Assembly (NCBI GenBank): GCA_029262895.1
Contig: JAJCYM010000023.1
Span: 1-50,345, forward strand
DNA from: Roseivirga sp.
Lineage (GTDB): Bacteria; Bacteroidota; Bacteroidia; Cytophagales; Cyclobacteriaceae
Direction: 5' to 3'
DNA length: 50,345 nt
Shown here one piece after another: positions 28,501 to 35,808 of this stretch. The notes beneath the pieces are model-generated. The model ran no database searches. It saw only the letters and a list, made by a program, of their open reading frames with translations, and was not told the origin of the DNA. Each line of letters begins with the position of its first letter. The first letter of the stretch is position 1. The position numbers were made by a program, and so were the translations under genes.

Positions 28501-28822
28501 CATCTGGGCTAAAACGAGGCTGACTATCGAATTGCATGCCTTCCGTAATTTGAGTGGCATTGCCTCCGGTCATTGGAATGGTGTAAAGATCACCGAGGAA
28601 GTCAAAAACAATGGTTTTGCCATCTGAACTTACGTCCAGTGAAATCCAGGATCCTTCGGTAAGGTCAAACTCAAAGGTTCGTTCTGGTTCGAGGGGTAAG
28701 TTCTTGTTTTTCTTATCTGTTTTTGCTGAGTCCGCTTTGGCTGGTTCATCTTGAGCAATGATTGTTACAGAAGTGGCCAGACATAAAAGTGAGACGAGTA
28801 GGAGTTTTCCAATGGCTTTCAT
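25502..28822 (-). CDS. Exported TolB-type beta-propeller plus amidohydrolase fusion
   Basis: The 1106-aa protein starts at 28822 with signal peptide MKAIGKLLLVSLLCLATSVTIIAQ. A longer frame from 28960 would put 46 residues ahead of the signal peptide and is rejected. The N-terminal 650 or so residues contain many PD40/TolB repeats (FSPDGKKVVFISD, WSPDGKYMIASK, PSPDGKQLAF, WSPDGQWLAFV). After a Lys/Glu/Ala-rich linker comes an amidohydrolase domain with FVDTHSHF as the metal motif and an end strand GSIEAGKLADLVILNSNPL. The expected location is periplasmic. The propeller may hold the substrate or a partner; the substrate is unknown. Confidence 0.92.
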   Translation of the reverse strand: MKAIGKLLLVSLLCLATSVTIIAQDEPAKADSAKTDKKNKNLPLEPERTFEFDLTEGSWISLDVSSDGKTIVFDFLGDLYTIPMTGGNATQITEGMQFDSQPRFSPDGKKVVFISDESGAENVWYYDFDTKEKTQVTKGSTAEYQSPEWSPDGKYMIASKQASGAHKIWLYHIDGGSGTALTSETSAGRMIEGAFGPSGRYVWFSRKAGGRAWDYNAALPQYQMATYDRETGDISTQGSRYGSTFRPTPSNDGKWLAYGTRHDDQTGIMLRELATGNESWLAYPVQHDDQESRGSRDLLPGFSWTPDDQSIIISYGGKINKVNVANKSAQEIPFRVNSKIELGPELSFDYPISDSETFTITQVRDIAPSPDGKQLAFTALNEVYLMDLPSGTPRKVVDLSETQAQPVWSPDGQWLAFVTWESDGGKVYKVRPNGRNLTQLNNEGGVFQSPVWSNDGSKIVLIKGQPEDFRNALQRTAFRGTSDLIWIDANGSANNFITYTSGRGNPHFVKDSDRIYLSSFQGLSSIRWDGTDEKFHIQVRGKAAGGSSNAPRASWIRMAREGDQALAQVVNELFVVTVPQVSEKAPTISVANPKNAAFPARKLTDIGGQFPAWGWDATDIYWSIGNAFVTYDLTAAKAFEAQLKADAKAKKEAKESGNADDKKTDEKAEKKAYEPIEHRIEIQATRDTPKGSILLKNARIITMNGDQVIEKGDILIENNRIKQVGTNLSAGRRVVVMDMSGKTIVPGFVDTHSHFRHPVNLHRGEFWPYLTNLAFGVITTRDPQTATTDVLTYGDLVDAGRLIGPRIYSTGPGIFSSENVSSLEHAQKVMKRYSSYYNTKTIKMYGAGNRKQRQWIIQAAREQSIMPTTEGSLDFKENLTQVIDGYPGHEHSFPIFPLYKDAIDLVAFSKTAYTPTLLVAYGGPWTENYFYATENPHGDAKLDRFMPHSNLDSRTRRRNAGWFMEEEYVFEELSKFADDLVKAGGRVGVGSHGQLQGLGFHWELWAMQSGGMSELNALKTATILGAHAIGLDTDLGSIEAGKLADLVILNSNPLDNIKNSKDISHVMKNGRLYDGNTLNTVYPEKKTLGKFWWQDVAPKGVPGVKK

Positions 28823-29014
28823 AAGAGTATGGTTGGTCAATGATTTGGAGGTTTGAAAGTAAGGTGAATTTCTCAGTTGGGCAAAGCTGAATGATATGAA
28901 GGGTAAAGAAAACATTAATGCCTTCAAGTGACTTGAAATATTCGTCAGTTTGGCTTGCAAAAGAGAGGATGGAGGAATGATAAATTGAATAAAACGAAAC
29001 TTTTTACGAGATAC

Positions 29015-29045
29015 TTTGTATAACTATGTATTATCTATAGCTTTG
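29015..29045 (+). promoter_or_regulatory. Bacteroidota promoter of the PadR operon, near-leaderless
   Basis: The -33 element TTTG (29015-29018) and the -7 element TAGCTTTG (29038-29045) are separated by 19 nt, a full match to the Bacteroidota consensus. The PadR ATG starts only 7 bases after the -7 element, so the transcript should begin at or within a few bases of the start codon. The motif TTTGTA followed shortly by AACTA occurs twice (29015-29026 and 29042-29052) and could be a regulator site. Confidence 0.8.
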
Positions 29046-29051
29046 TAACTA

Positions 29052-29405
29052 ATGGATAAAAAGAATACCAATGAATTTGTGACTAAGTGGGAATCCCAGG
29101 TGAAGAAGGGAACACTCGAATTTGTCATAATGCTCTGCTTAAAAAAGCAGCGGTATTATGGTTATGAACTCATAAGTGATATTAAACAACTGCTTTCTTT
29201 CGATGTGGCAGAGGGGACAGTTTATCCGTTGCTTAACAGACTCAAGAAGGAAGAACTAATAGATTCTGAATGGGTCGAAATGGAAACCGGTATTCCACGC
29301 AAGTATTATAAAATCACGGATAAAGGAATTGCGGCCATGGACGATATGCAAAACTATTGGGTAAATCTCAGTCTTTCAATTCAAAAATTACTATTACAAA
29401 AATGA
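29052..29405 (+). CDS. PadR family transcriptional regulator
   Basis: This is a 117-aa winged-helix protein with KGTLEFVIMLCLKKQ, YYGYELISDIKQ, EGTVYPLLNRLKKEELI and PRKYYKITDKG, the PadR signature. It starts at the base expected for the transcription start, so it is probably translated from a leaderless or near-leaderless mRNA. Its stop overlaps the next gene in ATGA (29402-29405). PadR proteins paired with HAAS-domain membrane proteins usually control their own operon. The signal is unknown. Confidence 0.93.
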   Translation: MDKKNTNEFVTKWESQVKKGTLEFVIMLCLKKQRYYGYELISDIKQLLSFDVAEGTVYPLLNRLKKEELIDSEWVEMETGIPRKYYKITDKGIAAMDDMQNYWVNLSLSIQKLLLQK

Positions 29406-29977
29406 TAGCATTCGAAGACAAATCGGCTCAGCGCGTTTTTGATCAATATCAAAGGCAAGTGGATCACATGGTAGTGCATTTGAGTGTTGAGGATAAGAAG
29501 GAAATAAAGCTTGAAATAACGAGCCATTTGCATGAAAGTATGCAGAGAGATGCTGAGGACAGGGAAATAGACAAGCTTCTGAATGCAATTGATAAGCTTG
29601 GAAGTTTGGAAGAGTATCTTGGCCCGTTGGTGGCAGATAAATTGATCGAACAGGCAAGCTCATCACTAAGGCCTGGTGCGGTAATCAGGGCTTTTGTTTA
29701 TAATCTTGGCAGATCTGCCAAAAGGACCTCCTTGTTTATATTCTTTGGGGTGATCTACCTATTTGTCATCAGTCTTTTTGTTGCAGGTATAGCCAAGTTC
29801 TTTGTGCCGGAGATCGGACTTTATGTGGGGGAGGGGAATTTCGTCATTGGCACAATCGACAAACCGGATGTAGAGGAAGTGTTGGGTTTTTGGATTACGC
29901 CAATCGCATTTGCCCTGGCCGGAATTCTATATGTGTTTACCACGCGAATTCTGAAGATTCTGGCCTTGAAGAAATAA
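29402..29977 (+). CDS. HAAS-domain (PadR-associated) membrane protein
   Basis: The 191-aa protein starts at 29402 in the ATGA overlap with PadR. A longer frame from 29357 would overlap PadR by 49 nt and is rejected. The N-terminal 80 or so residues form the HAAS-type helical domain (EDKKEIKLEITSHLHESM, DKLLNAIDKLGSLEEYLGP). Two membrane segments follow (FIFFGVIYLFVISLFVAG; ITPIAFALAGILYVFTT). Such proteins occur in operons with PadR regulators in many bacteria; the mechanism is unclear. Confidence 0.83.
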   Translation: MIAFEDKSAQRVFDQYQRQVDHMVVHLSVEDKKEIKLEITSHLHESMQRDAEDREIDKLLNAIDKLGSLEEYLGPLVADKLIEQASSSLRPGAVIRAFVYNLGRSAKRTSLFIFFGVIYLFVISLFVAGIAKFFVPEIGLYVGEGNFVIGTIDKPDVEEVLGFWITPIAFALAGILYVFTTRILKILALKK

Positions 29978-30040
29978 TTTTTTTATACATATACCTAGTA
30001 ATACAAAGTAAGTAGTATAATAATTAAAATATAGAAAAAT

Positions 30041-30652
30041 ATGAAAGCAAATATCATTATCTCAATTATAGGGGCCTTGGCTGTCCTTGGAGCGCAAGAC
30101 TCAGATCCAGACAAAATGTCCCACAACTTGGAGCAGATCAGCGAAGTTATTCTGAACCTGGAAGGGAACATTGAAGTGAATACTTGGAGCAAGTCTGAGT
30201 TATTGGCTGAATACGAGGTCAGGTCGAGTGGCAGTGTCTTTGGTTTTTCGAATAAGGACCGAAGAGAAGAATACAAGCTGGAAAAACGTGTTGGAGGGAG
30301 TATACTGACGGTTCAGGCTAAGCCTCGTGCTGGCCTAAAAGCAGTGGGTGTTGTGATGTACTCAGAAACTGAGCATCATGTCATTTACCTGCCCGAAAAT
30401 ATACGCCTTAGCATAAAGTCGAAGAGCGGAAAAATTCAAATCAATGGGGACTTTCAAAAATTGACTGTTGAGAATGATGGCGAGTTGGTTGGGCGATTCA
30501 GGAAAGACGCAATCAGCTCGTTGATGTGCGAAGCAGACCAGCGTAAACTTGTAATTAACGGAACTAAAAAGAATGGGACTTATGAATTTTCAGGTACCGG
30601 TCAGGGAACCTATAATATTACCTCAAAGCGTATAAGACTCACCATAAACTAA
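30041..30652 (+). CDS. Exported DUF4097-like beta-solenoid protein
   Basis: The 203-aa protein has a short signal region (MKANIIISIIGALAVLGAQ). The mature part has beta-strand repeats of the putative adhesin/DUF4097 type: VILNLEGNIEVNTWSKSEL, IYLPENIRLSIKSKSGKI and NGDFQKLTVENDGEL. Such proteins are often coded next to PadR/HAAS modules. It lies 63 nt downstream of the HAAS gene and 19 nt upstream of the serine hydrolase, and an operon is likely. The function is unknown; a scaffold-like surface role is a guess. Confidence 0.72.
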   Translation: MKANIIISIIGALAVLGAQDSDPDKMSHNLEQISEVILNLEGNIEVNTWSKSELLAEYEVRSSGSVFGFSNKDRREEYKLEKRVGGSILTVQAKPRAGLKAVGVVMYSETEHHVIYLPENIRLSIKSKSGKIQINGDFQKLTVENDGELVGRFRKDAISSLMCEADQRKLVINGTKKNGTYEFSGTGQGTYNITSKRIRLTIN

Positions 30653-30671
30653 GCCTTTTAAATAGACAAAA

Positions 30672-32555
30672 ATGAAACCGATATTAATTACCGGACTGGC
30701 ACTACTGTGCCTGTCCATAGGGAACCTTTGTGCCCAAAAAAATGAAAATCAGCATGCTAAGTCTGTTGAACAACTCAAGGAGGACATTATGGAAATCCTG
30801 AATAAGTACGAGGTACCTGGTGCAGGCATTGCCATGGTACATAAAGACTCCATTATTTGGGCTGGTGGATTGGGAATGGCAGACATAGAAGGCAAAACGG
30901 CAGTAAATGGACATTCTGTCTTTAGGGTTGGCTCGATAACCAAAAGTTTTGTCGCTCTCGGAATTTTAAAACTCGTAGATGAAGGCAAACTGAACCTTGA
31001 TGACAAGCTAACGGATATTGCTTCGGAAATTGAGTTTGATAACCCCTGGAAGGAAACAGCTCCATTGCGATTGGTGCATTTGTTGGAGCACACTTCCGGG
31101 TTTGACGATATGCATTTTAATGAAATGCTAAGCCCGGCAGGCCAAACCCTTTCAGCCAAAGAGGCATTGGCCATAAACCCCAATTCCAGAAAGGTGAGAT
31201 GGCGCCCTGGAACAAGGGCTTCCTACTCTAATCCCGGCTATGCGATGGCTGGTTATATTCTGGAGAAATACAGCGGGCAACGATTTGAAGATTATCTTAA
31301 AACAGTCATTTTGGGTCCCCTGGCCATGAATGATGCCTCATTTGAAAAGGCTGATTTGAACGAAGAATTGCTTGTTAAGGGATATAAAACTGAAGGGCAA
31401 GACATTGTTCTTGAACCTTATGTTGAGATCCTATTCAGGTGGGCTGGTTCTTTAAATGCATCAGCCTTGGACATCGCAAAATTCACCCAGTTCTTTCTCA
31501 ATCGGGGCCAGCTCAATGGTCAAGCATTATGGGCAGAGCATTTAATAGATAGGATGGAAACGGTAACCAGTACCCTGGCTGCCAAACAGGGACTCAACTT
31601 GGGTTATGGCCTTGCCAATATATCGACAGTAAAAGGGAAGCACTATAAAAATGGGCATGATGGTGGTATCAACGGTTTTATTAGTCGATTCCGTTACATA
31701 AACGAAGCAGAGGTGGGTTATGTGATTTTATTAAATGCCGTAAGTGGTGCCGCCACCAATCAAATTTCAGGTTTGATCACAGACTTTTTAATTGCCGAAG
31801 AAAAAGCCACTGACAAGCCGTTTAGTAAAACTGCATTTGATGCCAAGAGCTTTGTGGGGTATTACAAAAACGCCAGTCCACGTAATCAGGTTTTTGCCGG
31901 TATTAACTCATTGGTAAGTGGAGTCAGGGTTTTTCAGGAAAATGACACATTGTTTGCCAAGGGCTTTATGCAGGACCGCAAGGCCTTAATTCCTGTGGGT
32001 ACAAACCTTTTCAGATTTGAGACGCACGCGCAGGGCCACCTGATGTTTACCAAGAATGCAGAAGGCCAGGCAGTGATGATTGATGCGGATAGTCTTGGTG
32101 AATTCTATGAAAAGAGCTCTTCATTTGGGCATGGACTCATTTTGATTACAACTGTAACTGCACTCGGACTACTCTTGAGCTTTATTCCTGTTTGGATCGT
32201 TAGAAAGGTGTTTTTCGGGATTAAAAAGAGAAAATACCCGAGTGGCTATGTCAATGAATTCGCAATTATTTTAGGTGCGATTTCTTTAATCCTGGCAATA
32301 TCAGGAATATCAAATCTTGGTCTTGATGATGTTTTGGTATTAGGTTCAATGAATGGCAAAACGCTCTCTTTTTTCCTCTGCACTCTGGGGCTTGCACTTT
32401 TTCTAATTGCCGGTATTGTTTTGACAGTTAGGCATTTTAGGGAGAAAAAAAGTGCCTGGAATTATTACCTGATGGCGTTGGCATTGGGTAACCTCGAAAT
32501 TGTGATTTTGTTTTATCAGTGGGATTTGATAGGCCTAAGAACCTGGGCTTGGTAA
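30672..32555 (+). CDS. Serine hydrolase (beta-lactamase / class C fold) with C-terminal membrane segments
   Basis: The protein has 627 aa with a signal peptide ending GNLCAQ. The serine beta-lactamase-like fold is shown by SITK (residues 88-91), YSN (185-187) and HDGG (329-332). After about residue 480 there are four hydrophobic segments (FGHGLILITTVTALGLLLSF, FAIILGAISLILAISG, SFFLCTLGLALFLIAGIVL, YYLMALALGNLEIVILF), so the enzyme is membrane-tethered and the domain faces the periplasm. Likely substrates are peptidoglycan or other peptides; this is inferred. It ends the PadR operon, with a hairpin 36 nt downstream. Confidence 0.9.
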   Translation: MKPILITGLALLCLSIGNLCAQKNENQHAKSVEQLKEDIMEILNKYEVPGAGIAMVHKDSIIWAGGLGMADIEGKTAVNGHSVFRVGSITKSFVALGILKLVDEGKLNLDDKLTDIASEIEFDNPWKETAPLRLVHLLEHTSGFDDMHFNEMLSPAGQTLSAKEALAINPNSRKVRWRPGTRASYSNPGYAMAGYILEKYSGQRFEDYLKTVILGPLAMNDASFEKADLNEELLVKGYKTEGQDIVLEPYVEILFRWAGSLNASALDIAKFTQFFLNRGQLNGQALWAEHLIDRMETVTSTLAAKQGLNLGYGLANISTVKGKHYKNGHDGGINGFISRFRYINEAEVGYVILLNAVSGAATNQISGLITDFLIAEEKATDKPFSKTAFDAKSFVGYYKNASPRNQVFAGINSLVSGVRVFQENDTLFAKGFMQDRKALIPVGTNLFRFETHAQGHLMFTKNAEGQAVMIDADSLGEFYEKSSSFGHGLILITTVTALGLLLSFIPVWIVRKVFFGIKKRKYPSGYVNEFAIILGAISLILAISGISNLGLDDVLVLGSMNGKTLSFFLCTLGLALFLIAGIVLTVRHFREKKSAWNYYLMALALGNLEIVILFYQWDLIGLRTWAW

Positions 32556-32590
32556 GCCATGAAGGGCTTCAACTTTATCATATAATCTGA

Positions 32591-32626
32591 CAGGGATCAT
32601 CCTGACAAAGGTCAGGATGATCCCTG
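32591..32626. terminator. Perfect hairpin between convergent genes
   Basis: A perfect 16-bp stem (32591-32606 with 32611-32626) with loop AAAG lies between the stops of the serine hydrolase and aquaporin genes. It has no T-run on either side. It probably acts as a bidirectional terminator or RNA end protector, but a repeat-derived palindrome is possible. Confidence 0.65.
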
Positions 32627-32640
32627 ATATATAGGTCAAT

Positions 32641-33327
32641 TTATTCCTTTTCAGGAGATAAGTATTTATAAACAACTCCGGCTAGGATGGCACCTACAAT
32701 TGGAGCTACCCAAAAGAGCCATAACTGTCCTGTTGCCCAATCTCCGGCAAAAATAGCCTGACTAGTACTTCTTGCTGGATTCACGGAAGTATTGGTTACT
32801 GGTATACTTATCAGGTGAATGAGGGTAAGCCCCAAACCAATAGCCAAGCCTGCGAGATACTTTGGAGCCTTGGAATGCGTGGCGCCAAGGATAATAATAA
32901 GGAACATAAAGGTCATGACTATTTCAGTTACTAAAGCCGACATCATACTATAGCCACCAGGCGAATGCTCACCATAGCCATTGGCAGCGAAACCACCAAT
33001 TTCAAATCCGGGTTTTCCGCTGACAATAAAGTAGAGTATTCCAGCACCTGCTATTCCGCCCAAAACTTGAGCACCAATGTAGGGGAGGAGGTCTTTCTTG
33101 TCAAAACGCCCACCAACCCAAAGGCCAATAGATACTGCTGGGTTGAGGTGACAGCCAGATACATGGCCTATGGCATAGGCCATGGTAAGAACGGTCAAAC
33201 CGAAGGCTAATGAGACTCCGACAAAGCCTATACCGAGTTCAGGGAATGATGCTGCTAAAACAGCGCTGCCGCAACCTCCAAGCACCAACCAGAGGGTGCC
33301 AATAAATTCTGCTACTAACTTTTTCAT
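32641..33327 (-). CDS. aqpZ: Aquaporin Z, water channel
   Basis: The 228-aa MIP-family protein has both NPA motifs (HLNPAV, residues 62-64; SVNPAR, 183-185). The selectivity filter reads His171, Thr180 and Arg186 with Phe42 or nearby, as in AqpZ water channels rather than glycerol facilitators. The length is normal for AqpZ. Its function is rapid water movement across the inner membrane. Upstream is the 166-bp palindrome element; no promoter motif was clear. Confidence 0.95.
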   Translation of the reverse strand: MKKLVAEFIGTLWLVLGGCGSAVLAASFPELGIGFVGVSLAFGLTVLTMAYAIGHVSGCHLNPAVSIGLWVGGRFDKKDLLPYIGAQVLGGIAGAGILYFIVSGKPGFEIGGFAANGYGEHSPGGYSMMSALVTEIVMTFMFLIIILGATHSKAPKYLAGLAIGLGLTLIHLISIPVTNTSVNPARSTSQAIFAGDWATGQLWLFWVAPIVGAILAGVVYKYLSPEKE

Positions 33328-33376
33328 ACTTTTAGTTTAAAGTGATTTTTAAAAAATAAGGTCAATTAATGGTTCA

Positions 33377-33542
33377 ACCCGGATAATGCAATAGACTTTC
33401 TATTACGGACGTAACTCGCTTCGAATCAGCCGCTTTGCTTCGTTTGTCTTTTCACCATAGCGTTGCTATGCTTTCAAAGTCAAACATCCTGATTCATTGC
33501 GATTTACCTCCTCATTACGATCTCTATTACATAAACCGGGTT
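33377..33542. repeat. 166-bp imperfect palindrome in a 393-bp intergenic region
   Basis: The two halves are inverted and imperfect. Outer arms are AACCCGG (33377-33383) and CCGGGTT (33536-33542). Middle arms are GAATCAG (33422-33429 region) and CTGATTC (33488-33495 region), flanked by GTAACTCGC and GCGATTTAC. Inner arms are GTTTGTCTTT and AAAGTCAAAC, and the central stem is CATAGC/GCTATG (33456-33461 with 33465-33470). RNA from either strand could fold into one long hairpin. It lies between the aqpZ start and the small PspC genes. The rest of the 33328-33720 gap shows no gene. Confidence 0.75.
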
Positions 33543-33720
33543 TAATAATATAGTCATATTTGCCCTTTGTTTTATCGAACATAGCTGATGACCAGACTAA
33601 AACTTGAGCATTAGCGGTATGTAAAATTGCTTAGATTGGTTCGATTCAGGGATTTGAAAGAGGATGTTGTCGCTTGTCCACAATTCATCGTATATTAGAT
33701 AGCACCAAATTTTTGGAGAA

Positions 33721-33903
33721 ATGATCTTAGGCGTATCAGGGTGGTTAAGTAGAAAAACAGGAGAGGATGAGCAGTACATTCGCCAAGGCCTTGCCCTCTC
33801 ATTTTTTGCTATTGGCGTTGGCTTATTTATCTACGGTATACTTTGGGTTGCAATGATGTTTTCCAATCAAAGAAGGGAAACTATAAAAATTAATGAGTTA
33901 TGA
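33721..33903 (+). CDS. Small PspC-like membrane protein 1
   Basis: This 60-aa protein begins MILGVSGWLSRKTGEDEQYI. It has one membrane helix (LALSFFAIGVGLFIYGILWVA) and a charged tail (NQRRETIKINEL). The GVSGWL, GEDEQYIRQG and YGILWV parts fit a minimal PspC domain, known from envelope-stress proteins. Its stop overlaps the next gene in ATGA. The second protein starts with the same eight residues, so the two are recent tandem paralogues. Confidence 0.75.
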   Translation: MILGVSGWLSRKTGEDEQYIRQGLALSFFAIGVGLFIYGILWVAMMFSNQRRETIKINEL

Positions 33904-34049
33904 TTTTAGGAGTATCAGGGTGGTTAGGAGAGAAAATGGGCATCCAAGAGAGCCATGTTCGCATCGGCTTTGTAGTTGCATTTTTTTTATTTGGAACGGG
34001 AGTGGCTCTGTATATAATACTTTGGATAGTTAAGGTGCTGTCTAAATAG
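33900..34049 (+). CDS. Small PspC-like membrane protein 2 (49 aa)
   Basis: The ATG is in the ATGA overlap at 33900-33903, and the stop TAG is at 34047-34049. The protein reads MILGVSGWLGEKMGIQESHV, then RIGFVVAFFLFGTGVALYII and LWIVKVLSK, which is a near-complete PspC domain (GVxGWLxxxxGIxxxxVRIxF, YIILWI). It lacks the charged tail of the first protein. Translational coupling suggests the pair act together, perhaps as a heteromer; that is inference. Confidence 0.78.
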   Translation: MILGVSGWLGEKMGIQESHVRIGFVVAFFLFGTGVALYIILWIVKVLSK

Positions 34050-34060
34050 CACACCTTTTT
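34032..34060 (+). terminator. Likely rho-independent terminator of the PspC pair
   Basis: A stem of GGTGCT (34034-34039) with AGCACACC (34048-34055, CA bulge), extended by AA/TT, is followed by TTTTTG. It overlaps the end of the coding sequence, so the stop codon lies in the loop. Confidence 0.5.
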
Positions 34061-34129
34061 GTATCTTTTGCCAACCAATAGATGGCTGAGCCTTTGCCAA
34101 TTCTAATTAGAGCGAAGAAAGAGGATTAC

Positions 34130-34489
34130 TTAACTGGCGTAGTAAAATTTTTCTCTAATTACCAGACCATCCTGCCAATGTCTTACGGCCACTTCCGGAT
34201 AATGAATATGCTCACCAGAATCACCGGTATAGTCAAACATAACTTCCTGAATTGAGAGATGGTCACCATAAGCGGTTGAGATTATAGTGAGTTTCAAATC
34301 AGCATGCTTTTTTGCTGTTTCTTCGCCAAAGCATAATTCCCGACTTGTATTTTTGCCAATGCGAGGTTCGGTTTCATTCTCTTGCATAACTACGTCTTCG
34401 GCATAGTATTTTTCGAAACCCTCTCGCCCTTTACCTAACTCAATTAATTGATTGAGGTCTTCGTTGGCATTTTTCCATTGGTCTTCCAT
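34130..34489 (-). CDS. SnoaL-like / NTF2-fold protein
   Basis: The 119-aa protein looks like an NTF2-fold small domain: an N-terminal helix (LNQLIELGKGREGFEKYYAED), then VVMQENE, a beta sheet (DLKLTIISTAYGDHLSIQEV, YPEVAVRHWQDGLVIREKFYY). Polar residues point into the cavity, but no catalytic set is obvious. It is the last gene of a cupin - SDR - SnoaL operon (8 nt after the SDR). A role in small-molecule conversion is inferred. Confidence 0.72.
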   Translation of the reverse strand: MEDQWKNANEDLNQLIELGKGREGFEKYYAEDVVMQENETEPRIGKNTSRELCFGEETAKKHADLKLTIISTAYGDHLSIQEVMFDYTGDSGEHIHYPEVAVRHWQDGLVIREKFYYAS

Positions 34490-34497
34490 GCTAGATT

Positions 34498-35262
34498 TTA
34501 AATGATATTCTTAATCCAACCGCCATCAACAGCTAAAGAAACCCCTGTAATATAGCTGGCTCTTTGGCTTGCCAGAAATGCTACGGCAGCTGCGAATTCT
34601 TCTGGCTGGCCAAAACGCCCCAATGGAATTTCTTTGGTAGCTTGGGCAAAGGAGGGATTTGTTTCAATTAAACTGGCTAACCTTGGCGTTTCCGTATACC
34701 CTGGCATTACATTATTGACTGTAATATTATAGGCCCCAAGCTCACTTGCCAATGTTTTCATCAAACCCACGACAGATGCCCTGGTAGCGTTGGACAAAAT
34801 GAGATTTTCAACGGGTTGTTTAACCGCCTGAGAGGTGATAGCGATAATTCGGCCCCATTCTTTCGTTTTCATGCCTTCGAGGAAGCCTTTAACCAACCCC
34901 ACTGCGCTTCCCAATAATTGATGGTAGGCAGCTTCCCAGCTTTCCTCTTCTAAATCTTCAAACTTGCCGGTTGGTGGACCTCCGGTATTGGTGACCAAAA
35001 TGTCTATTGAACCAAACTCTTGCAATGTTTTAGCTATGATCCTTTCTCGATCTTCAGACGATGATAAATCGCCTTGTAAGGACAAAACCTTGCCATGCCC
35101 AGCGTTTTGAATTTCGTTTGCCGCAACAGACAACTTCTCTTCATCTCGGCCACAGATAATAACATCGGCTCCTTCAGAGGCTAATTCCTTAGCCACACTC
35201 TTGCCGAGGCCCTGACTGGAGGCAGCCACAAAGGCCACTTTGCCTTGAAGTCCTAAATCCAT
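34498..35262 (-). CDS. SDR family oxidoreductase with replaced Tyr and Lys
   Basis: This 254-aa short-chain dehydrogenase-like protein has a Rossmann fold (VAFVAASSQGLGKSV, CGRDEEKL, LVTNTGGPPTGKF) and an ending ITGVSLAVDGGW as in FabG-like proteins. The catalytic YxxxK region reads LSNATRASVVGL: the tyrosine aligns with Ser and the lysine with Arg. I recall this as a distinct SDR subgroup with GGPPxG and LSNxxR motifs, so it is not a decayed gene. The substrate and even the redox activity are uncertain. It lies 3 nt after the cupin gene. Confidence 0.88.
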   Translation of the reverse strand: MDLGLQGKVAFVAASSQGLGKSVAKELASEGADVIICGRDEEKLSVAANEIQNAGHGKVLSLQGDLSSSEDRERIIAKTLQEFGSIDILVTNTGGPPTGKFEDLEEESWEAAYHQLLGSAVGLVKGFLEGMKTKEWGRIIAITSQAVKQPVENLILSNATRASVVGLMKTLASELGAYNITVNNVMPGYTETPRLASLIETNPSFAQATKEIPLGRFGQPEEFAAAVAFLASQRASYITGVSLAVDGGWIKNII

Positions 35263-35265
35263 GGC

Positions 35266-35625
35266 CTATTTCCTTAAGTAATCATCGGTGCCATCCAGCC
35301 AATCCTGACGTGGGGGTGCCCAACTATCTATCTCTTCTACATCACCGACCATAACTGCCGCGTGTGGTAAATTGGAGGGGATTACCACGGTTTCTCCGGC
35401 ATTTAAGTCCATGATTTGCTCCTTGTTTTCCCCAAACCAAAATCGGATGGTTCCTGAGATTACGTGGGTGATTTGTTCATTTTCATGATGATGTAGCGGT
35501 ACCTCAAAGCCATCTTTAAATTTCATTTTGGCAATCATCATTTTTTCTCCCGCAATGATCTGGCGATGCATAGATGGAGTGACTTCTTCTACAGGGATGG
35601 TATCCCAACTTAACTTTTCAAGCAT
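35266..35625 (-). CDS. Cupin-domain protein
   Basis: The 119-aa single-domain cupin has the metal-binding motif PLHHHENEQITHVISGTIRFW and the second box GETVVIPSNLPHAAVMV. Histidines and glutamate for metal binding are present. The role could be a small dioxygenase, isomerase or sensor. It is the first gene of the cupin - SDR - SnoaL operon; such grouping suggests work on one small molecule, but the substrate is unknown. Confidence 0.88.
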   Translation of the reverse strand: MLEKLSWDTIPVEEVTPSMHRQIIAGEKMMIAKMKFKDGFEVPLHHHENEQITHVISGTIRFWFGENKEQIMDLNAGETVVIPSNLPHAAVMVGDVEEIDSWAPPRQDWLDGTDDYLRK

Positions 35626-35808
35626 AGGTTTTTATTTGATCGTTACTAAGTTTAAACTTTAAAGAGGCCATGGCCAAAGTTTGTTCAAACAAGGTCTGAA
35701 TATACCAGTAAAAGCGATCAGTAGGCAAGCGCTTTTTGAATTGCGGTGAGGCTTAGCTCATATTCCGGTTGACTCCTTTTAGAACCTCTTTACGCTAAGC
35801 ACAAGCAT

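Noticed and set aside
28823-28960. Upstream extension of the propeller-amidohydrolase protein by 46 residues
   Set aside because: The clear signal peptide begins at Met 28822. The extension has no signal function there.
29357-29401. Upstream start for the HAAS-domain protein
   Set aside because: It overlaps PadR by 49 nt, while the ATGA junction at 29402 is a natural coupled start.
35751-35800. Inverted pair GCTTAGC/GCTAAGC after rluF
   Set aside because: The loop is 36 nt and the stem only 7 bp, with no T-run; not convincing as a terminator.
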